A DNA stretch of 64,000 nucleotides from Eurosta solidaginis (GCF_040869045.1 NC_090319.1:180146645-180210644), one strand, 5' to 3'; counted from the first letter of the stretch, positions 52,131-61,870 are shown. The notes: a model not told the origin generated them from the letters alone. Program-made: numbers and translations.

Positions 52131-52252
52131 CTGTCAATGAAACAGGATTCGCCACGGTTAGGTGAGTTGGCAATTGGGTTGGAGAAGCTATATATTGTGC
52201 TGGAAACCCCTTGAGAGGGTTGTGACACAACCCCTTGAAATTGGATTTACGC
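52131..52252 (+). repeat. LINE 3'-region fragment, family F, copy 3
   Basis: Begins GAAACAGGATTCGCCACGG, which overlaps the inner part of 20991-21296 (there GAAACAGGATTCGCCGCGG on minus), then adds AATTGGGTTGGAGAAGC and CACAACCCCTTGAAATTGG, which the other copies lack. Confidence 0.55.
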
Positions 52253-52565
52253 AATTGAGACATGCCTTTGGTCTATGATAAATGCTTTGCGCTGACTATA
52301 ATCTACTTCAATTCTTACATGTCGATAACTACATGCTTGCTTACAGACTAGTTAAAAATAGAAAACAATTCACGTTTAAATTTATATAAGCTGTTATTAA
52401 AATTCATAACACTACTGAATCTATTTGCTATGTAGATGTATAGTCCTAGTTATAGGTTGATTCATAGCATAATTCATTTTATGAGTTATTTCGATAAATT
52501 ATCTATTATGCCGAAGATCACGCAGTGCAATCTATGGAATGAACAAAGTAGATAAATCGGGGCAA

Positions 52566-53105
52566 TTCGTGCTAGGGTTTATTACATTATAGGCAAGCAT
52601 GAGTGAGAAAAAAGTTCTTCTGTCATACAAAGCCTGAAGACCAAGCAATTTGAAACTGTTAGTATATGATGGGAGGCCGTTTGGCCAGCGAAGCATACGT
52701 AAAGCAATTTTGTAAAAAATGTTTCAGTTTTCTCAATTTTATAGGAGTTAGATTGATAGAAAGGATTCCATATTATTGAGCAATATTCAACACCACTTAT
52801 GACCAAGGATATATAAAGTGCCTTCAACGTCATAGGGTCCTTAAAGTCACTGGTGTTACGTCTACTGAACCCAGCCATTGCAACAAATTTTGAAACAACG
52901 AAATCAATGTGACTAGAAAAAGAGAGTTTGGAGTCAAAAATTACACCGAAGTCTTTACTCTCTTGACAACGATTAAGAGAGTTAGCATTTAGTTTGTAGA
53001 TAAAGTATGTAGCAGTTGTCTTTATGGATTAAGACACAACACAGCATTTGTTTGAATTTAAAAATAAGTTATTGTCTGCCCACCATCCGGCAAAAAAGTC
53101 CAGAC
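52566..53105 (-). pseudogene. CR1/Jockey-type LINE RT C-terminal fragment
   Basis: The minus strand reads WWADNNLFLNSNKC, KDFGVIFDSKLSFSSHIDFV, ALYISLVISGVEYCSIIWNP, FYQSNSYKIEKTE and ends near 52582. Same RT palm/thumb segment as 41330-40950 but clearly a different family. There is one stop near 53027. The 5' part is missing; the SINE at 53123 lies just beyond. Confidence 0.68.
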
Positions 53106-53122
53106 CAGAACCGTTAGAAATA

Positions 53123-53489
53123 AAATAAATAAATAAATGTAAGGCGCGATAACCTCCGAAGAGATCTTAGGCCGATCTTCTCTTCCAATTTATGTCGTGC
53201 TCCTTTTTTTTTAATTTTTCCTACAAATTAGCGGGACGGGAATTAGTTTTTTATGCCGACTCCGAATGGCATCTGCGAGGCAGATGAGTTTTCACTGAGA
53301 GCTTTTCTTGGCAGAAATACACTCGGAGTGCTTGCCAACACTGCCGAGGGGCGACCCCGCTTAGAAAAATTTTCTTTTTGAAAAACCGTATTTCTAAAAT
53401 TTTGATGTTGCTTGGCCCGGGGTGTAAATCCAGGGCATTCGGTGTGGTAGGCGGAGCACGCTACCATCACACCACGGTGGCCGCCAATA
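53123..53489 (-). mobile_element. tRNA-derived SINE, copy 3
   Basis: Minus orientation, head at 53489-53410. GTTAGAAATA is duplicated at 53113-53122 and 53490-53499. The tail at 53123-53137 is AAATAAATAAATAAA-like. It has GGAGTGCTTGCCAACACTGCC as in copy 2, a segment absent from copy 1. Confidence 0.9.
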
Positions 53490-53499
53490 GTTAGAAATA

Positions 53500-53774
53500 G
53501 TTTGACAAATAAATAGTATTTTTTGTGAAATATATAGTTTTAGTGTTATATTTCAATCATTAAAAGGGGAGGAGTGATGGGGAAACATATTGAGTAAAAA
53601 GTGCTAAGTTAGCAGAAAAAATTTGTTTTGAGTGAGGAAATTGTGCTAAGTCATAAAATAGCTGCTGGGTTAGCATACATGATTTTTATTTATCTTTTTC
53701 AAAGCTTCTACACTCAAAAGTATTCAACTAAGGTATTCTCATTCACAGTTTTGAAAAAAAAGGTTATTTCAAAA
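53500..53774. other. No recognised feature
   Basis: AT-rich spacer between SINE copy 3 and the Penelope block. Confidence 0.3.
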
Positions 53775-53788
53775 GTTATTCAGTTTTT
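53775..53788. repeat. Target-site duplication, left (Penelope block)
   Basis: GTTATTCAGTTTTT, repeated exactly at 60770-60783. Confidence 0.85.
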
Positions 53789-53856
53789 ATTTTTTATGAT
53801 TTGTAGGCTAGTCTGATCTAATTTATGCTGGTGTAAATAAAACGATTAATTCACCT

Positions 53857-53894
53857 TACGCCCGACGTTTGGCTGAATATTTCAGCATCCTCAG
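53857..53894 (-). ncRNA. Hammerhead-like core, copy A (mutated)
   Basis: The minus strand has CTGAGGA, stem II TGCTGAA-ATA-TTCAGC, then CAAA where a hammerhead requires GAAA, then CGTCGGGCGTA. The G to C change in the catalytic GAAA should abolish cleavage. Confidence 0.6.
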
Positions 53895-54034
53895 GGGCAA
53901 CACTATTTATTTCCAAAATAAATAAACAAACAAAAAATATTTTATGTTGAAAAGCACATACATATAAATTAACACAGTAGTTTTAAAGTAAACAAAAATT
54001 CTACACTTACAACAATATCGGACAATATTAACAT

Positions 54035-54376
54035 TTACTTATCAGTACCACCATGTGTGGTAGTCTTGTCATAACTAATTTGTTTTTTGTTTAGACAAAG
54101 CATGTATGCTGCGGCAATATTATCGTTATCTTCCTTCTTGTTCGTGGTCCTTTCTCTGTTTTGTAAAAGGTGCAAGCCTTCCAAGGTATATCTCGTCATT
54201 TCTCTTTTCTCCTTATCAATAATTGTCGTGTTGGTAAAATCTGCTGTATGACCGTTGCTAATCATATGTTGTGATAGGGCTGTAGTGGGTTTTTGTTTTT
54301 TTATGTCTGCTTCGTGTTCGGCAATGCGAATACCTAGTGCGCGCTTGGTCGTCCCAATGTATGCTTTATCGCATTG
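54035..54376 (-). pseudogene. Penelope copy A, GIY-YIG endonuclease
   Basis: NQQCDKAYIGTTKRALGIRI, AEHEADIKKQKPTT, MISNGHTADFTNTTIIDKEK, RMTRYTLEGLHLLQNRE. The GIY part (VIYKIECMGK) lies in the preceding frame and is separated by a TAA (Glu to stop, also present in copy C). AYIG, the R-x3-H-type AEHE and the Glu-rich end are retained. Nicks target DNA in intact elements. Confidence 0.8.
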
Positions 54377-54382
54377 CTGGTT

Positions 54383-56020
54383 TTATTTTCCCATGCATTC
54401 AATTTTATATATGACGTTGTTTTGTTGTTGCTTGTCTATTGGAGATTTTGTTCTTGTGTATATTTCGGATAATGTATTGTTGGACCTGTAGGCTAGTGTG
54501 ATATTTTGTTGTTCAAGTATATTGTGATCGATGCTTGCACTTAATTTCGGTATGTATGTCACACTGTAGTATTTCTTTTTATCTGTTGTTACTGTGTTAG
54601 AAGGTATGTTGGGTTGGTTGCTGTTTTTCATGGTTTCCTTGTTGATTAATTCGTGTATAAGGTGGTCGGGGTAGTTATTATTTTTCAATATTGCGTGTAT
54701 CTTTTCTAAATTAGCGTCATGGAAATCTCGGTGGCTTAGCGTTTGTATTTTGTGTATAAGATTCTTCGCTGTATTAATTTTGTACTTGGTCGGTTGGGAC
54801 GAAAAGAAATTGATCAGGCGACCAGAGGATGTTGGCTTAGAGTACCAATTTAATTTGATTTTGTTGTTATCTCTGTATATGCGAACATCGAGGAAAGGGA
54901 TGCTCGCGTTCTCCTCCATTTCCATGGTGAACTGGAGTTTGTGGTGGTAATTGTTAAGAATCTCTAGAATTTTATTCGCGTCATTGCGTTTTGCTATTGC
55001 AAAAACGTCGTCTACATATTTGGTCAAGAATTTTATATCAATATTGTGTTGTTATTTAAGCTCCGAGATGGTGTAGTCAAAAAGGTGGTCCATAATAATA
55101 TCGGCGATTGTAGGTGAAAGTGGGTTTCCCATTCGCATTCCAAAAGTCTGAGTGTATATTTTGTTATTGCACATAAAGTAATTATTCTCTCTGAGACAAA
55201 AATCTGGAATTTGTTGGAACTTGGCTTTATTAATCTCAGTTTTTTTTTGTATTTGCACTCATTTTCTCATTATAATTTTAGTTGCTAACATTGTAGGTAT
55301 ATTCGTAAACAAAGACACAACATCAAAGGAAACTAAAACATCTTCGTCACACACATTAATATTATTCAATCGGTCTTTCAATATGAACGCATTTTCTACA
55401 TTATATTCTTCTGAAATAAGAGGTTCAAGTATTTGTCCAACAAATTTTGACAGGTTATAACAGGGTACCATAATTGATGAAGCAATAGGGCGTAAAGGTA
55501 TCTGTGGCTTATGGATTTTTGGTAGCCCATATAGCCTCGGCGCTGCTGCGGCCGTGCAAGTTAATTGCTGTTTCTCTTTCTTATTTATTTGTTTTGTTTT
55601 GTAAAGTTCCTCTACTATTTTGTTGTTTTTTCTTTGTAGCGTACTAGTTGCATCTGTTCTAATAGATTTATATGTATTCTTATCCTCTAATAATTCGTTC
55701 ATTTTATCTGTGCACTGAGATTTGTACATTGCTACAGTCTTACTTCCTTTGTCCGCATCTGTTATAACAATGTTAGTGTGAGCTTTAAGGAACGCTTTCG
55801 TTTGATTAAACGCCGCAAGTATGAATTTTTCGGCCGAATTGTGTTTAATGTTGCGTTTGAAAAGTAGTATACTATTGCTCACCTTGTTTCGCGCTATATC
55901 TTTAACCTTTTCGTCTTTTATGCCCATGATTACTTGTTCCATTTCCGCTATAATACGTATTGGCGAGAAACTTTTACTTGTTGTTGGTACAGCGAACTTC
56001 TTCCGAGCGAAAGTAGCCAC
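54383..56020 (-). pseudogene. Penelope copy A, reverse transcriptase
   Basis: Three frames in order: 56020-55259 (ARKKFAVPTTSKSFSPIRII, VITDADKGSKTVAMYK, APRLYGLPKIHKPQIPLRPI, VSFDVVSLFTNIP); 55258-55052 (FGMRMGNPLSPTIADIIM), ended by a CAA to TAA change after SELK; 55027-54383 (TKYVDDVFAIAKRND catalytic box intact, IPFLDVRIYRDNN, FFSSQPTKYKIN). Penelope RT, related to telomerase RT. A frameshift near 55259 and one nonsense change. Confidence 0.85.
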
Positions 56021-56021
56021 C

Positions 56022-56546
56022 TTACCTCCTCATTACGTTGGTTTTATTCACGAACCAGTTGTTGTTCTTGCCTATTCCAAGTTTTCTCATCTGATCTTGT
56101 TTGAGTCTCTCTAGTTTCGTATTGTGTGTCGATGCTGTTTCTTTTGCAGTCTTGTGACATTGTATGTGCTGTTTACTTATGAAAGCCTCATACTCTAAAG
56201 GACTTAAATTTGTTTTTAGCTGTTGTTGTGCATTTCGTAGTAGATCTTTCGTTACTTTTATGTTGATATTTGTTTGTGTTATGTCAATATTAAGTGCTTT
56301 TGTTAGAAAAAAACGTTTACAATGTTCCATTTGTTTCCTAATTTTTTCTGATGTTGTGCTAATTGTTACCTTCTTCATTGAGTTCGTGCGATAGTTAGGT
56401 ATGACCCCGTACTGCTTGCAACGCAGGAGAAATTTCAGCTGTTCCGTCTGTTTTGCCAATTTATGTTTTTGTTTGCTGTAGTGTTTTAATGTAATGCATG
56501 TATCTTCTCCGTGTTTGAACTTCATATGTTTGTAGAAGTCTTTCAT
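56022..56546 (-). pseudogene. Penelope copy A, N-terminal region
   Basis: ATG 56546: MKDFYKHMKFKHGEDTCITL, KQYGVIPNYRTNSMKKVTI, NIDITQTNINIKVTKDLL, then WFVNKTNV. A 7-nt deletion relative to copy B (loss after GTAA at ~56030) shifts the frame. Basic and possibly nucleic-acid binding. Copy B's frame here contains GTAAGTTTTCC, which resembles a splice donor, and Penelope genes can carry an intron near this point (family knowledge). Confidence 0.75.
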
Positions 56547-56694
56547 TTTGAACCAATGTTGTGGTTTTGTTTTTCAGAATAAAAATAACAGTGTGCAGTA
56601 AATCGGCAGGCCTTCCGAAATTAAATCTTGTTGGGTTTTTTGCGATCAGCCTGATCTAATTAATGCTGGTGCAAATAAAACGATTAATTCACCT

Positions 56695-56732
56695 TACGCC
56701 CGACGTTTCGCTGAATATTTCAGCATCCTCAG
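56695..56732 (-). ncRNA. Hammerhead-ribozyme-like motif, copy B terminal repeat
   Basis: The minus strand has CTGAGGA (fits CUGANGA), stem II TGCTGAA-ATA-TTCAGC, GAAA, then a very short stem III (ACG-TCGGG-CGT) and cleavage position after GTA. Stem I is weak, as is common in Penelope-like terminal repeats, which are known to carry minimal hammerheads. Cleavage not tested. Confidence 0.65.
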
Positions 56733-56872
56733 GGGCAACACTATTTATTTCCAAATTAAATAAACAAACAAAAAATATTTTATGTTGAAAAGCACATAAA
56801 TATAAATTAACACAGTAGTTTTAAAGTAAACAAAAATTCTACACTTACAACAATATCGGACAATATTAACAT

Positions 56873-57490
56873 TTACTTATCAGTACCACCTTGTGTGGTA
56901 GTCTTGTCATAACTAATTTGTTTTTTGTTTAGACAAAGCATGTATGCTGCGGCAATATTATCGCTATCTTCCTTCTTGTTCATGGTCCTTTCTCTGTTTT
57001 GTAAAATGTGCAAGCTTTCCAAGGTATATCTCGTCATTTCTCTTTTCTCCTTATCAATAACTGTCGTGTTGGTAAAATCTGCTGTATGGCCGTTGCTAAT
57101 CATATGTTGTGATAGGGCTGTAGTGGGTTTTTGTTTTTTTATGTCTGCTTCGTGTTCGGCAATGCGAATACCTAGTATGCGCTTTGTCGTCCCAATGTAT
57201 GCTTTATCGCATTGCTGGTTTTCTTTTCCCATGCATTCAATTTTATGTATGACGTTGTTTTGTTGTTGCTTGTCTATTGGAGATTTTGTTCTTCTGTATA
57301 TTTTGGATAATGTATTGTTGGATCTGTAGGCTAGTGTGATGTTTTGTTGTTCGAGTATATTGTGATCGATGCTTGCACTTAATTTCGGTATGTATGTCAC
57401 ACTGTAGTATTTCTTTTTATCAGTTGTTACTGTGTTAGAAGGTATGTTGTGTTGGTTGCTGTTTTTCATGGTTTCCTGGTTCCTAGCCAC
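56873..57490 (-). pseudogene. Penelope copy B, RT end and intact GIY-YIG domain
   Basis: 206 codons open: QETMKNSNQHNIPSNTVTTD, YSVTYIPKLSASIDHNIL, NNVIHKIECMGKENQQC (no stop, unlike A and C), DKAYIGTTKRILGIRIAEHE, ESLHILQNRERTMNKKEDSD. The GIY-YIG module is the best preserved of the three, but the RT is absent: ~1.4 kb is deleted between RWL (57490) and QETMKN. Confidence 0.82.
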
Positions 57491-57880
57491 CTTACCTCCT
57501 CAGGAAAACTTACGTTGGTTTTATTCACGAACCAGTTGTTGTTTTTGCCTATTCCAAGTTTTTTCATCTGATCTTGTTTGAGTCTCTCCAGTTTCGTATT
57601 GTGTGTCGATGCTGTTTCTTTTGCAGTCTTGTGACATTGTATGTGCTGTTTACTTATGAAAGTCTCATACTCTAAGGGACTTAAATTTGTTTTTAGCCGT
57701 TGTTGTGCATTGCGTAGTAGATCTTTCGTTACTTTTATGTTGATATTTGTTTGTGTTATGTCAATATTAAGTGCTTTTGTTAGAAATAAACTTTTACAAT
57801 GTTCCATTTGTTTCCTAATTTTTTCTGATGTTGTGCTAATTGTTACCTTCTTCATTGAGTTCGTGCGATAGTTAGGTATT
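57485..57880 (-). pseudogene. Penelope copy B, N-terminal remnant
   Basis: NYRTNSMKKVTISTTSEKIR, NIDITQTNINIKVTKDLL, LGIGKNNNWFVNKTNVSFPE, EVRWL. Truncated at the 5' end where copy C begins in the opposite direction. Keeps the 7 nucleotides missing from A and C, so it derives from a different source copy or a mixed template. Confidence 0.75.
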
Positions 57881-57995
57881 TAAATTATTGAACTGATCGC
57901 TAAAAACCCAACAAGATTTAATTTCGGAAGACCTGCCGATTTACCGCACACTATTACTTTTATTCTGAAAAACAAAACAACAAAATTGGTTCAAA

Positions 57996-58560
57996 ATGAA
58001 AGACTTCTACAAACATATTAAGTTCAAACACGGAGAAGATACATGCATTACATTAAAACACAACAGCAAACAAAAACATAAATTGGCAAAACAGACGGAA
58101 CAGCTGAAATTTCTCCTGCGTTGCAAGCAGTACGGGCTCATACCTAACTATCGCACGAACTCAATGAAGAAGGTAACAATTAGCACAACATCGGAAAAAA
58201 TTAGGAAACAAATGGAACATTGTAAACGTTAATTTTTAACAAAAGCACTTAATATTGACATAACACAAACAAATATCAACATAAAATAACGAAATATCTA
58301 CTGCGCAATGCACAACAACGGCTAAAAACAAATTTAAGTCCCTTAGAGTATGAGGCTTTCATAAGTAAACAGCACATACAATGTCACAAGACTGCAAAAG
58401 AAACAGCATCGACACACAATACGAAACTAGAGAGACTCAAACAAGATCAGATGAGAAAACTTGGAATAGGCAAGAACAACAACTGGTTCGTGAATAAAAC
58501 CAACGTAATGAGGAGGTAAGGTGGCTACTTTCGCTCGGAAAAAAGTTCGCTGTACCAACA
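57996..58560 (+). pseudogene. Penelope copy C, N-terminal region
   Basis: ATG 57996: MKDFYKHIKFKHGEDTCITL to a premature TAA at 58230 (after MEHCKR), then a further deletion near 58285 and the same 7-nt deletion as copy A near 58510. Preceded by a leader with AACTGATCGCTAAAAACC shared with copy A and with the block's right end. Confidence 0.75.
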
Positions 58561-60159
58561 ACAAGCAAAAGTTTCTCGCCAATACGTATTATAGCGGAAA
58601 TGGAACAAGTAATCATGGGCATAAAAGACGAAAAGATTAAAGATATAGCGCGAACCAAGGTGAGCAATAGTATACTACTTTTCAAAAGCAACATTAAACA
58701 CAATTTGGCCGAAAAATTCATACTTGCGGCGTTTAATCAAACGAAAGCGTTCCTTAAAGCTCACACTAACATTGTTATAACAGATGCGGACAAGGGAAGT
58801 AAGACAGTAGCAATGTACAAATCTCAGTACACAGATAAAATGAACGAATTATTAGAGGATAAGAATACATATAAATCTATTAGAACAGATGCAACTAGTA
58901 CGCTACAAAGAAAAAACAACAAAATAGTAGAGGAACTTTACAAAACAAAACAAATAAGTAAGAAAGAGAAACAGCAATTAACTTGCAAGGCCGCAGCAGC
59001 GCCGAGGCTATATGGGCTACCAAAAATCCATAAGCTACAGATACCTTTACGCCCTATTGCTTCATCAATTATTGTACCCTGTTATAACCTGTCAAAATTC
59101 GTTGGACAAATACTTAAACCTCTTATTTCAGAAGAATATAATGTGGAAAATGCGTTCATATTGAAAGCCCAATTGAATAATATTAATGTGTGTGACGAAG
59201 ATGTTTTAGTTTCCTTTGATTTTGTGTCCTTGGTTACGAATATACCTACAATGTTAGCAACTAAAATTATAATGAGAAAATGGGAGCAAATACAAAATAA
59301 AACCGAGATTAATAAAGCCAAGTTCCAACAAATTCTAGATTTTTGTCTCAGAGAGAATAATTACTTTATGTGCAATAACAAAATATACACTCAGACTTTT
59401 GGAATGCCAATGGGAAACCCACTTTCACCTACAATCGCCGATATTATTATGGAGGACCTTTTTGACTACACCATCTCGGAGCTTAAACAACAACACAATA
59501 TTGATATAAAATTCTTGACCAAATATGTAGACGACGTTTTTGCAATAGCAAAACGCAAAGACGCGAATAAAATTCTAGAGATTCTTAACAATTACCACCA
59601 CAAACTCCAGTTCACCATGGAAATGGAGGAGAACGCGAGCATCCCTTTCCTCGATGTTCGCATATACAGAGATAACAACAAAATCAAATTAAATTGGTAC
59701 TCTAAGCCAACATCCTCTGGTCGCCTGATCAATTTCTTTTCGTCCCAACCGACCAAGTACAAAATTAATACAGCGAAGAATCTTATACACAAAATACTAA
59801 CGCTAAGCCACCGAGATTTCCATGACGCTAATTTAGAAAAGATACACGCAATATTGAAAAATAATAACTACCCCGACCACCTTATACACGAATTAATCAA
59901 CCAGGAAACCATTAAAAACAGCAACCAACACAACATACCTTCTAACACAGTAACAACAGATAAAAAGAAATACTACAGTGTGACAAACATACCGAAATTA
60001 AGTGCAAGCATCTATAACAATATACTCGAACAACAAAATATCACACTAGCCTACAGGTCCAACAATACATTATCCGAAATATACACAAGAACAAAATCTC
60101 CAATAGACAAGCAACAACAAAACAACGTCATATATAAAATTGAATGCATGGGAAAATAA
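58561..60159 (+). CDS. Penelope copy C, reverse transcriptase (open)
   Basis: Open from before 58600 to a TAA at 60157, with no stop in ~530 codons. In order: KKFAVPTTSKSFSPIRIIAE, VITDADKGSKTVAMYKSQ, PRLYGLPKIHKLQIPLRPI, VSFDFVSLVTNIP, FGMPMGNPLSPTIADIIMED, LTKYVDDVFAIAKRKD (catalytic), IPFLDVRIYRDNN, NTLSEIYTRTKSP, NNVIYKIECMGK. The stop falls inside the GIY-YIG linker, so the protein would lack most of the endonuclease. The RT core looks potentially functional; the N-terminus upstream is broken. Confidence 0.85.
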   Translation, partial: TSKSFSPIRIIAEMEQVIMGIKDEKIKDIARTKVSNSILLFKSNIKHNLAEKFILAAFNQTKAFLKAHTNIVITDADKGSKTVAMYKSQYTDKMNELLEDKNTYKSIRTDATSTLQRKNNKIVEELYKTKQISKKEKQQLTCKAAAAPRLYGLPKIHKLQIPLRPIASSIIVPCYNLSKFVGQILKPLISEEYNVENAFILKAQLNNINVCDEDVLVSFDFVSLVTNIPTMLATKIIMRKWEQIQNKTEINKAKFQQILDFCLRENNYFMCNNKIYTQTFGMPMGNPLSPTIADIIMEDLFDYTISELKQQHNIDIKFLTKYVDDVFAIAKRKDANKILEILNNYHHKLQFTMEMEENASIPFLDVRIYRDNNKIKLNWYSKPTSSGRLINFFSSQPTKYKINTAKNLIHKILTLSHRDFHDANLEKIHAILKNNNYPDHLIHELINQETIKNSNQHNIPSNTVTTDKKKYYSVTNIPKLSASIYNNILEQQNITLAYRSNNTLSEIYTRTKSPIDKQQQNNVIYKIECMGK

Positions 60160-60487
60160 AACCAGCAATGCGATAAAGCACGCACTAGGTATTCGCATTG
60201 CCGAACACGAAGCAGACATAAAAAAACAAAAACCCACTACAGCCCTACCACAACATAGGATTAGCAACGGCCATACAGCAGATTTTACCAACACGACAAT
60301 TATTGATAAGGAGAAAAGAGAAATGACGAGATATACCTTGGAAAGCTTGCACATTTTACAAAACAGAGAAAGGACCATGAACAAGAAGGAAGATAGCGAT
60401 AATATTGCCGCAGCATACATGCTTTGTCTAAACAAAAAACAAATTAGTTATGACAAGACTACCACACAAGGTGGTACTGATAAGTAA
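60160..60487 (+). pseudogene. Penelope copy C, GIY-YIG remnant
   Basis: A deletion removes the AYIGTTKR segment (sequence goes QQCDKA to ALGIRI with a shift). The frame from 60140 then reads IRIAEHEADIKKQKPTTA, FTNTTIIDKEKREM, ESLHILQNRERTM to a stop at 60485. Without YIG the nuclease cannot work. Confidence 0.78.
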
Positions 60488-60627
60488 ATGTTAATATTGT
60501 CCGATATTGTTGTAAGTGTAGAAATTTTGATTACTTTAAAACTACTGTGTTAATTTATATGTATGTGCTTTTCAACATAAAATATTTTTTGTTTGTTTAT
60601 TTATTTTGGAAATAAATAGTGTTGCCC

Positions 60628-60665
60628 CTGAGGATGCTGAAATATTCAGCGAAACGTCGGGCGTA
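60628..60665 (+). ncRNA. Hammerhead-ribozyme-like motif, copy C terminal repeat
   Basis: CTGAGGA, TGCTGAA-ATA-TTCAGC, GAAA, short stem III, GTA. Identical core to 56695-56732. It lies in the terminal sequence that ends CATAAATTAGATCAGACTAGCC. Confidence 0.65.
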
Positions 60666-60769
60666 AGGTGAATTAATCGTTTTATTTGCACAAGCATAAA
60701 TTAGATCAGACTAGCCTACAAATCATAAAAAATAAAAATTATTGAACTGATCGCAAAAAACCTAACAAG

Positions 60770-60783
60770 GTTATTCAGTTTTT
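60770..60783. repeat. Target-site duplication, right (Penelope block)
   Basis: Exact copy of 53775-53788 (GTTATTCAGTTTTT). Confidence 0.85.
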
Positions 60784-60842
60784 TTCGTCTCCTGTAAAAT
60801 TCGTAAAAAGCACATTTTCACACTAAGCTAACGATATATACA

Positions 60843-61285
60843 TGTCAGTTAACAGTATACTTCCCACAGTTCCCTTATGGCAATCATAAACAAATAATCC
60901 ATTTCTCAAGCCACTGGCATTTAAGTAAGCAGACTAAACAAATATTATATATCTCAAGCCACTGACATTTCAGTAAGCAGACTATACAAAGATTATATTA
61001 CTCAAGCCACTGGCATTTCAGTAAGCAGACTAAACAAATATTACATTTCTCAAGCCACTGGCATTTCATTGAATAAACATTCCATTTCTCACGCATCGGT
61101 TTTCAAGGGCAAATCCGATGCTACGCTTATATTGTAAATATTAAATTAAGTTATAAATAAGAGCAATTGTGGAAAATAAAGGCAGTTTGGATTCTGAGTT
61201 TGGTGTCAATGTTACATTCTGTAACTAACCATACAAAATTCTTATTCTTTTTTAAAAACCCCTCCTAAAGTAGGAAGACGATAAT
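60843..61285 (+). repeat. LTR-like sequence of another LTR element
   Basis: Possible start TGTCAGTTAACAG; AATAAA signals at ~61070 and ~61183; ends just before TGGCGGCCGGCGTGTGG, a TGGCG primer-site-like sequence. It contains four 48-bp repeats. No second copy exists in the window to confirm LTR status, and the end lacks a clear CA. Confidence 0.42.
60905..61070 (+). repeat. Four 48-bp tandem repeats
   Basis: Units CTCAAGCCACTGGCATTTCAG, then TAAGCAGACTAAACAAATATTA, starting at 60905, 60953, 61001 and 61049 (last truncated). Conserved with few changes; sits inside the LTR-like sequence. Confidence 0.88.
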
Positions 61286-61304
61286 TGGCGGCCGGCGTGT
61301 GGGG
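61286..61304 (+). other. Candidate primer-binding site
   Basis: TGGCGGCCGGCGTGTGGGG resembles Lys-type sites (TGGCGCCCAACGTGGGG) with several mismatches. Confidence 0.35.
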
Positions 61305-61320
61305 CACGCGTTGTAAAAAA

Positions 61321-61580
61321 TAAGTATCGTCAAAGGACGAGAAAAAACAAAAAAACACAAAAGTTAAACAACAAGGTTTTTTAAATAAGTATCGTCAAAG
61401 AACGAGAAAGAACAAAAAAGCCAAAAGTTAAACAACAAAATTTTTTAAATAAGTATCGTCCCTGGATGAGAAAGAACAAAAAAACACAAAGTTTAAACAA
61501 CAAAATTTTTTAAATAAGAATCGTCACTGGACGAGAAAGAACAAGAAAACACAAAAGTAAAACAACAAAAAATTGTTTTC
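61321..61580 (+). repeat. Four ~64-bp leader repeats
   Basis: Units begin TAAGTATCGTC at 61321, 61386, 61450 and (TAAGAATCGTC) 61515, followed by AAAGGACGAGAAAGAAC and ACAACAAAATTTTTTAAA. Within each, TCGTC...GGACGA can pair, weakly in units 2 and 3. Position after the primer site fits a retroelement leader. Confidence 0.85.
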
Positions 61581-61870
61581 AAAACTTTAACTAACTACCA
61601 TTGTGAATTCATACAAGTGGTTTGAAAAAACATTGACAATAGTAAACAGCTTCAATCGATGTTCGAATACTTAAATCATTTAATGTGAAGTGAGCAGCTA
61701 ACAGCAAAATAAGTCCATGGAGAAATAAATTTAATAAAGTGTGCAAAAAGAAAAACAAATTTAAAAATATAATTCTTGAATTGCTCGTATCACAACAACA
61801 ACAAAACAGACATACAACCATAACGTTAAATAAGAGGAAGAAGTAAATGAGAGGAGATGGGGCTAAGATA
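61581..61870. other. No recognised feature
   Basis: A-rich continuation of the presumed leader; no gag-like frame. Confidence 0.3.

Larger units (their letters stand above)
53789..60769. mobile_element. Composite of three Penelope-like elements
   Basis: Copy A (53789-56648, minus) and copy B (56649-57880, minus) lie head to tail; copy C (57881-60769, plus) is inverted against B. The whole 6.98-kb block has a single 14-bp duplication at its borders. Each copy ends in the same terminal sequence with a hammerhead-like core. Penelope-like elements often insert as tandem or inverted partial copies; the duplication here supports one integration event. Confidence 0.86.

Noticed and set aside
54750..57871. 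Plus-strand frames of 66-134 codons with hydrophobic segments over the Penelope block
   Set aside because: They mirror the Penelope reading frames on the other strand and recur wherever Penelope does.
60905..61580. Regularly spaced repeats resembling a CRISPR array
   Set aside because: The units are contiguous tandem repeats without unique spacers, in a eukaryotic retroelement context.
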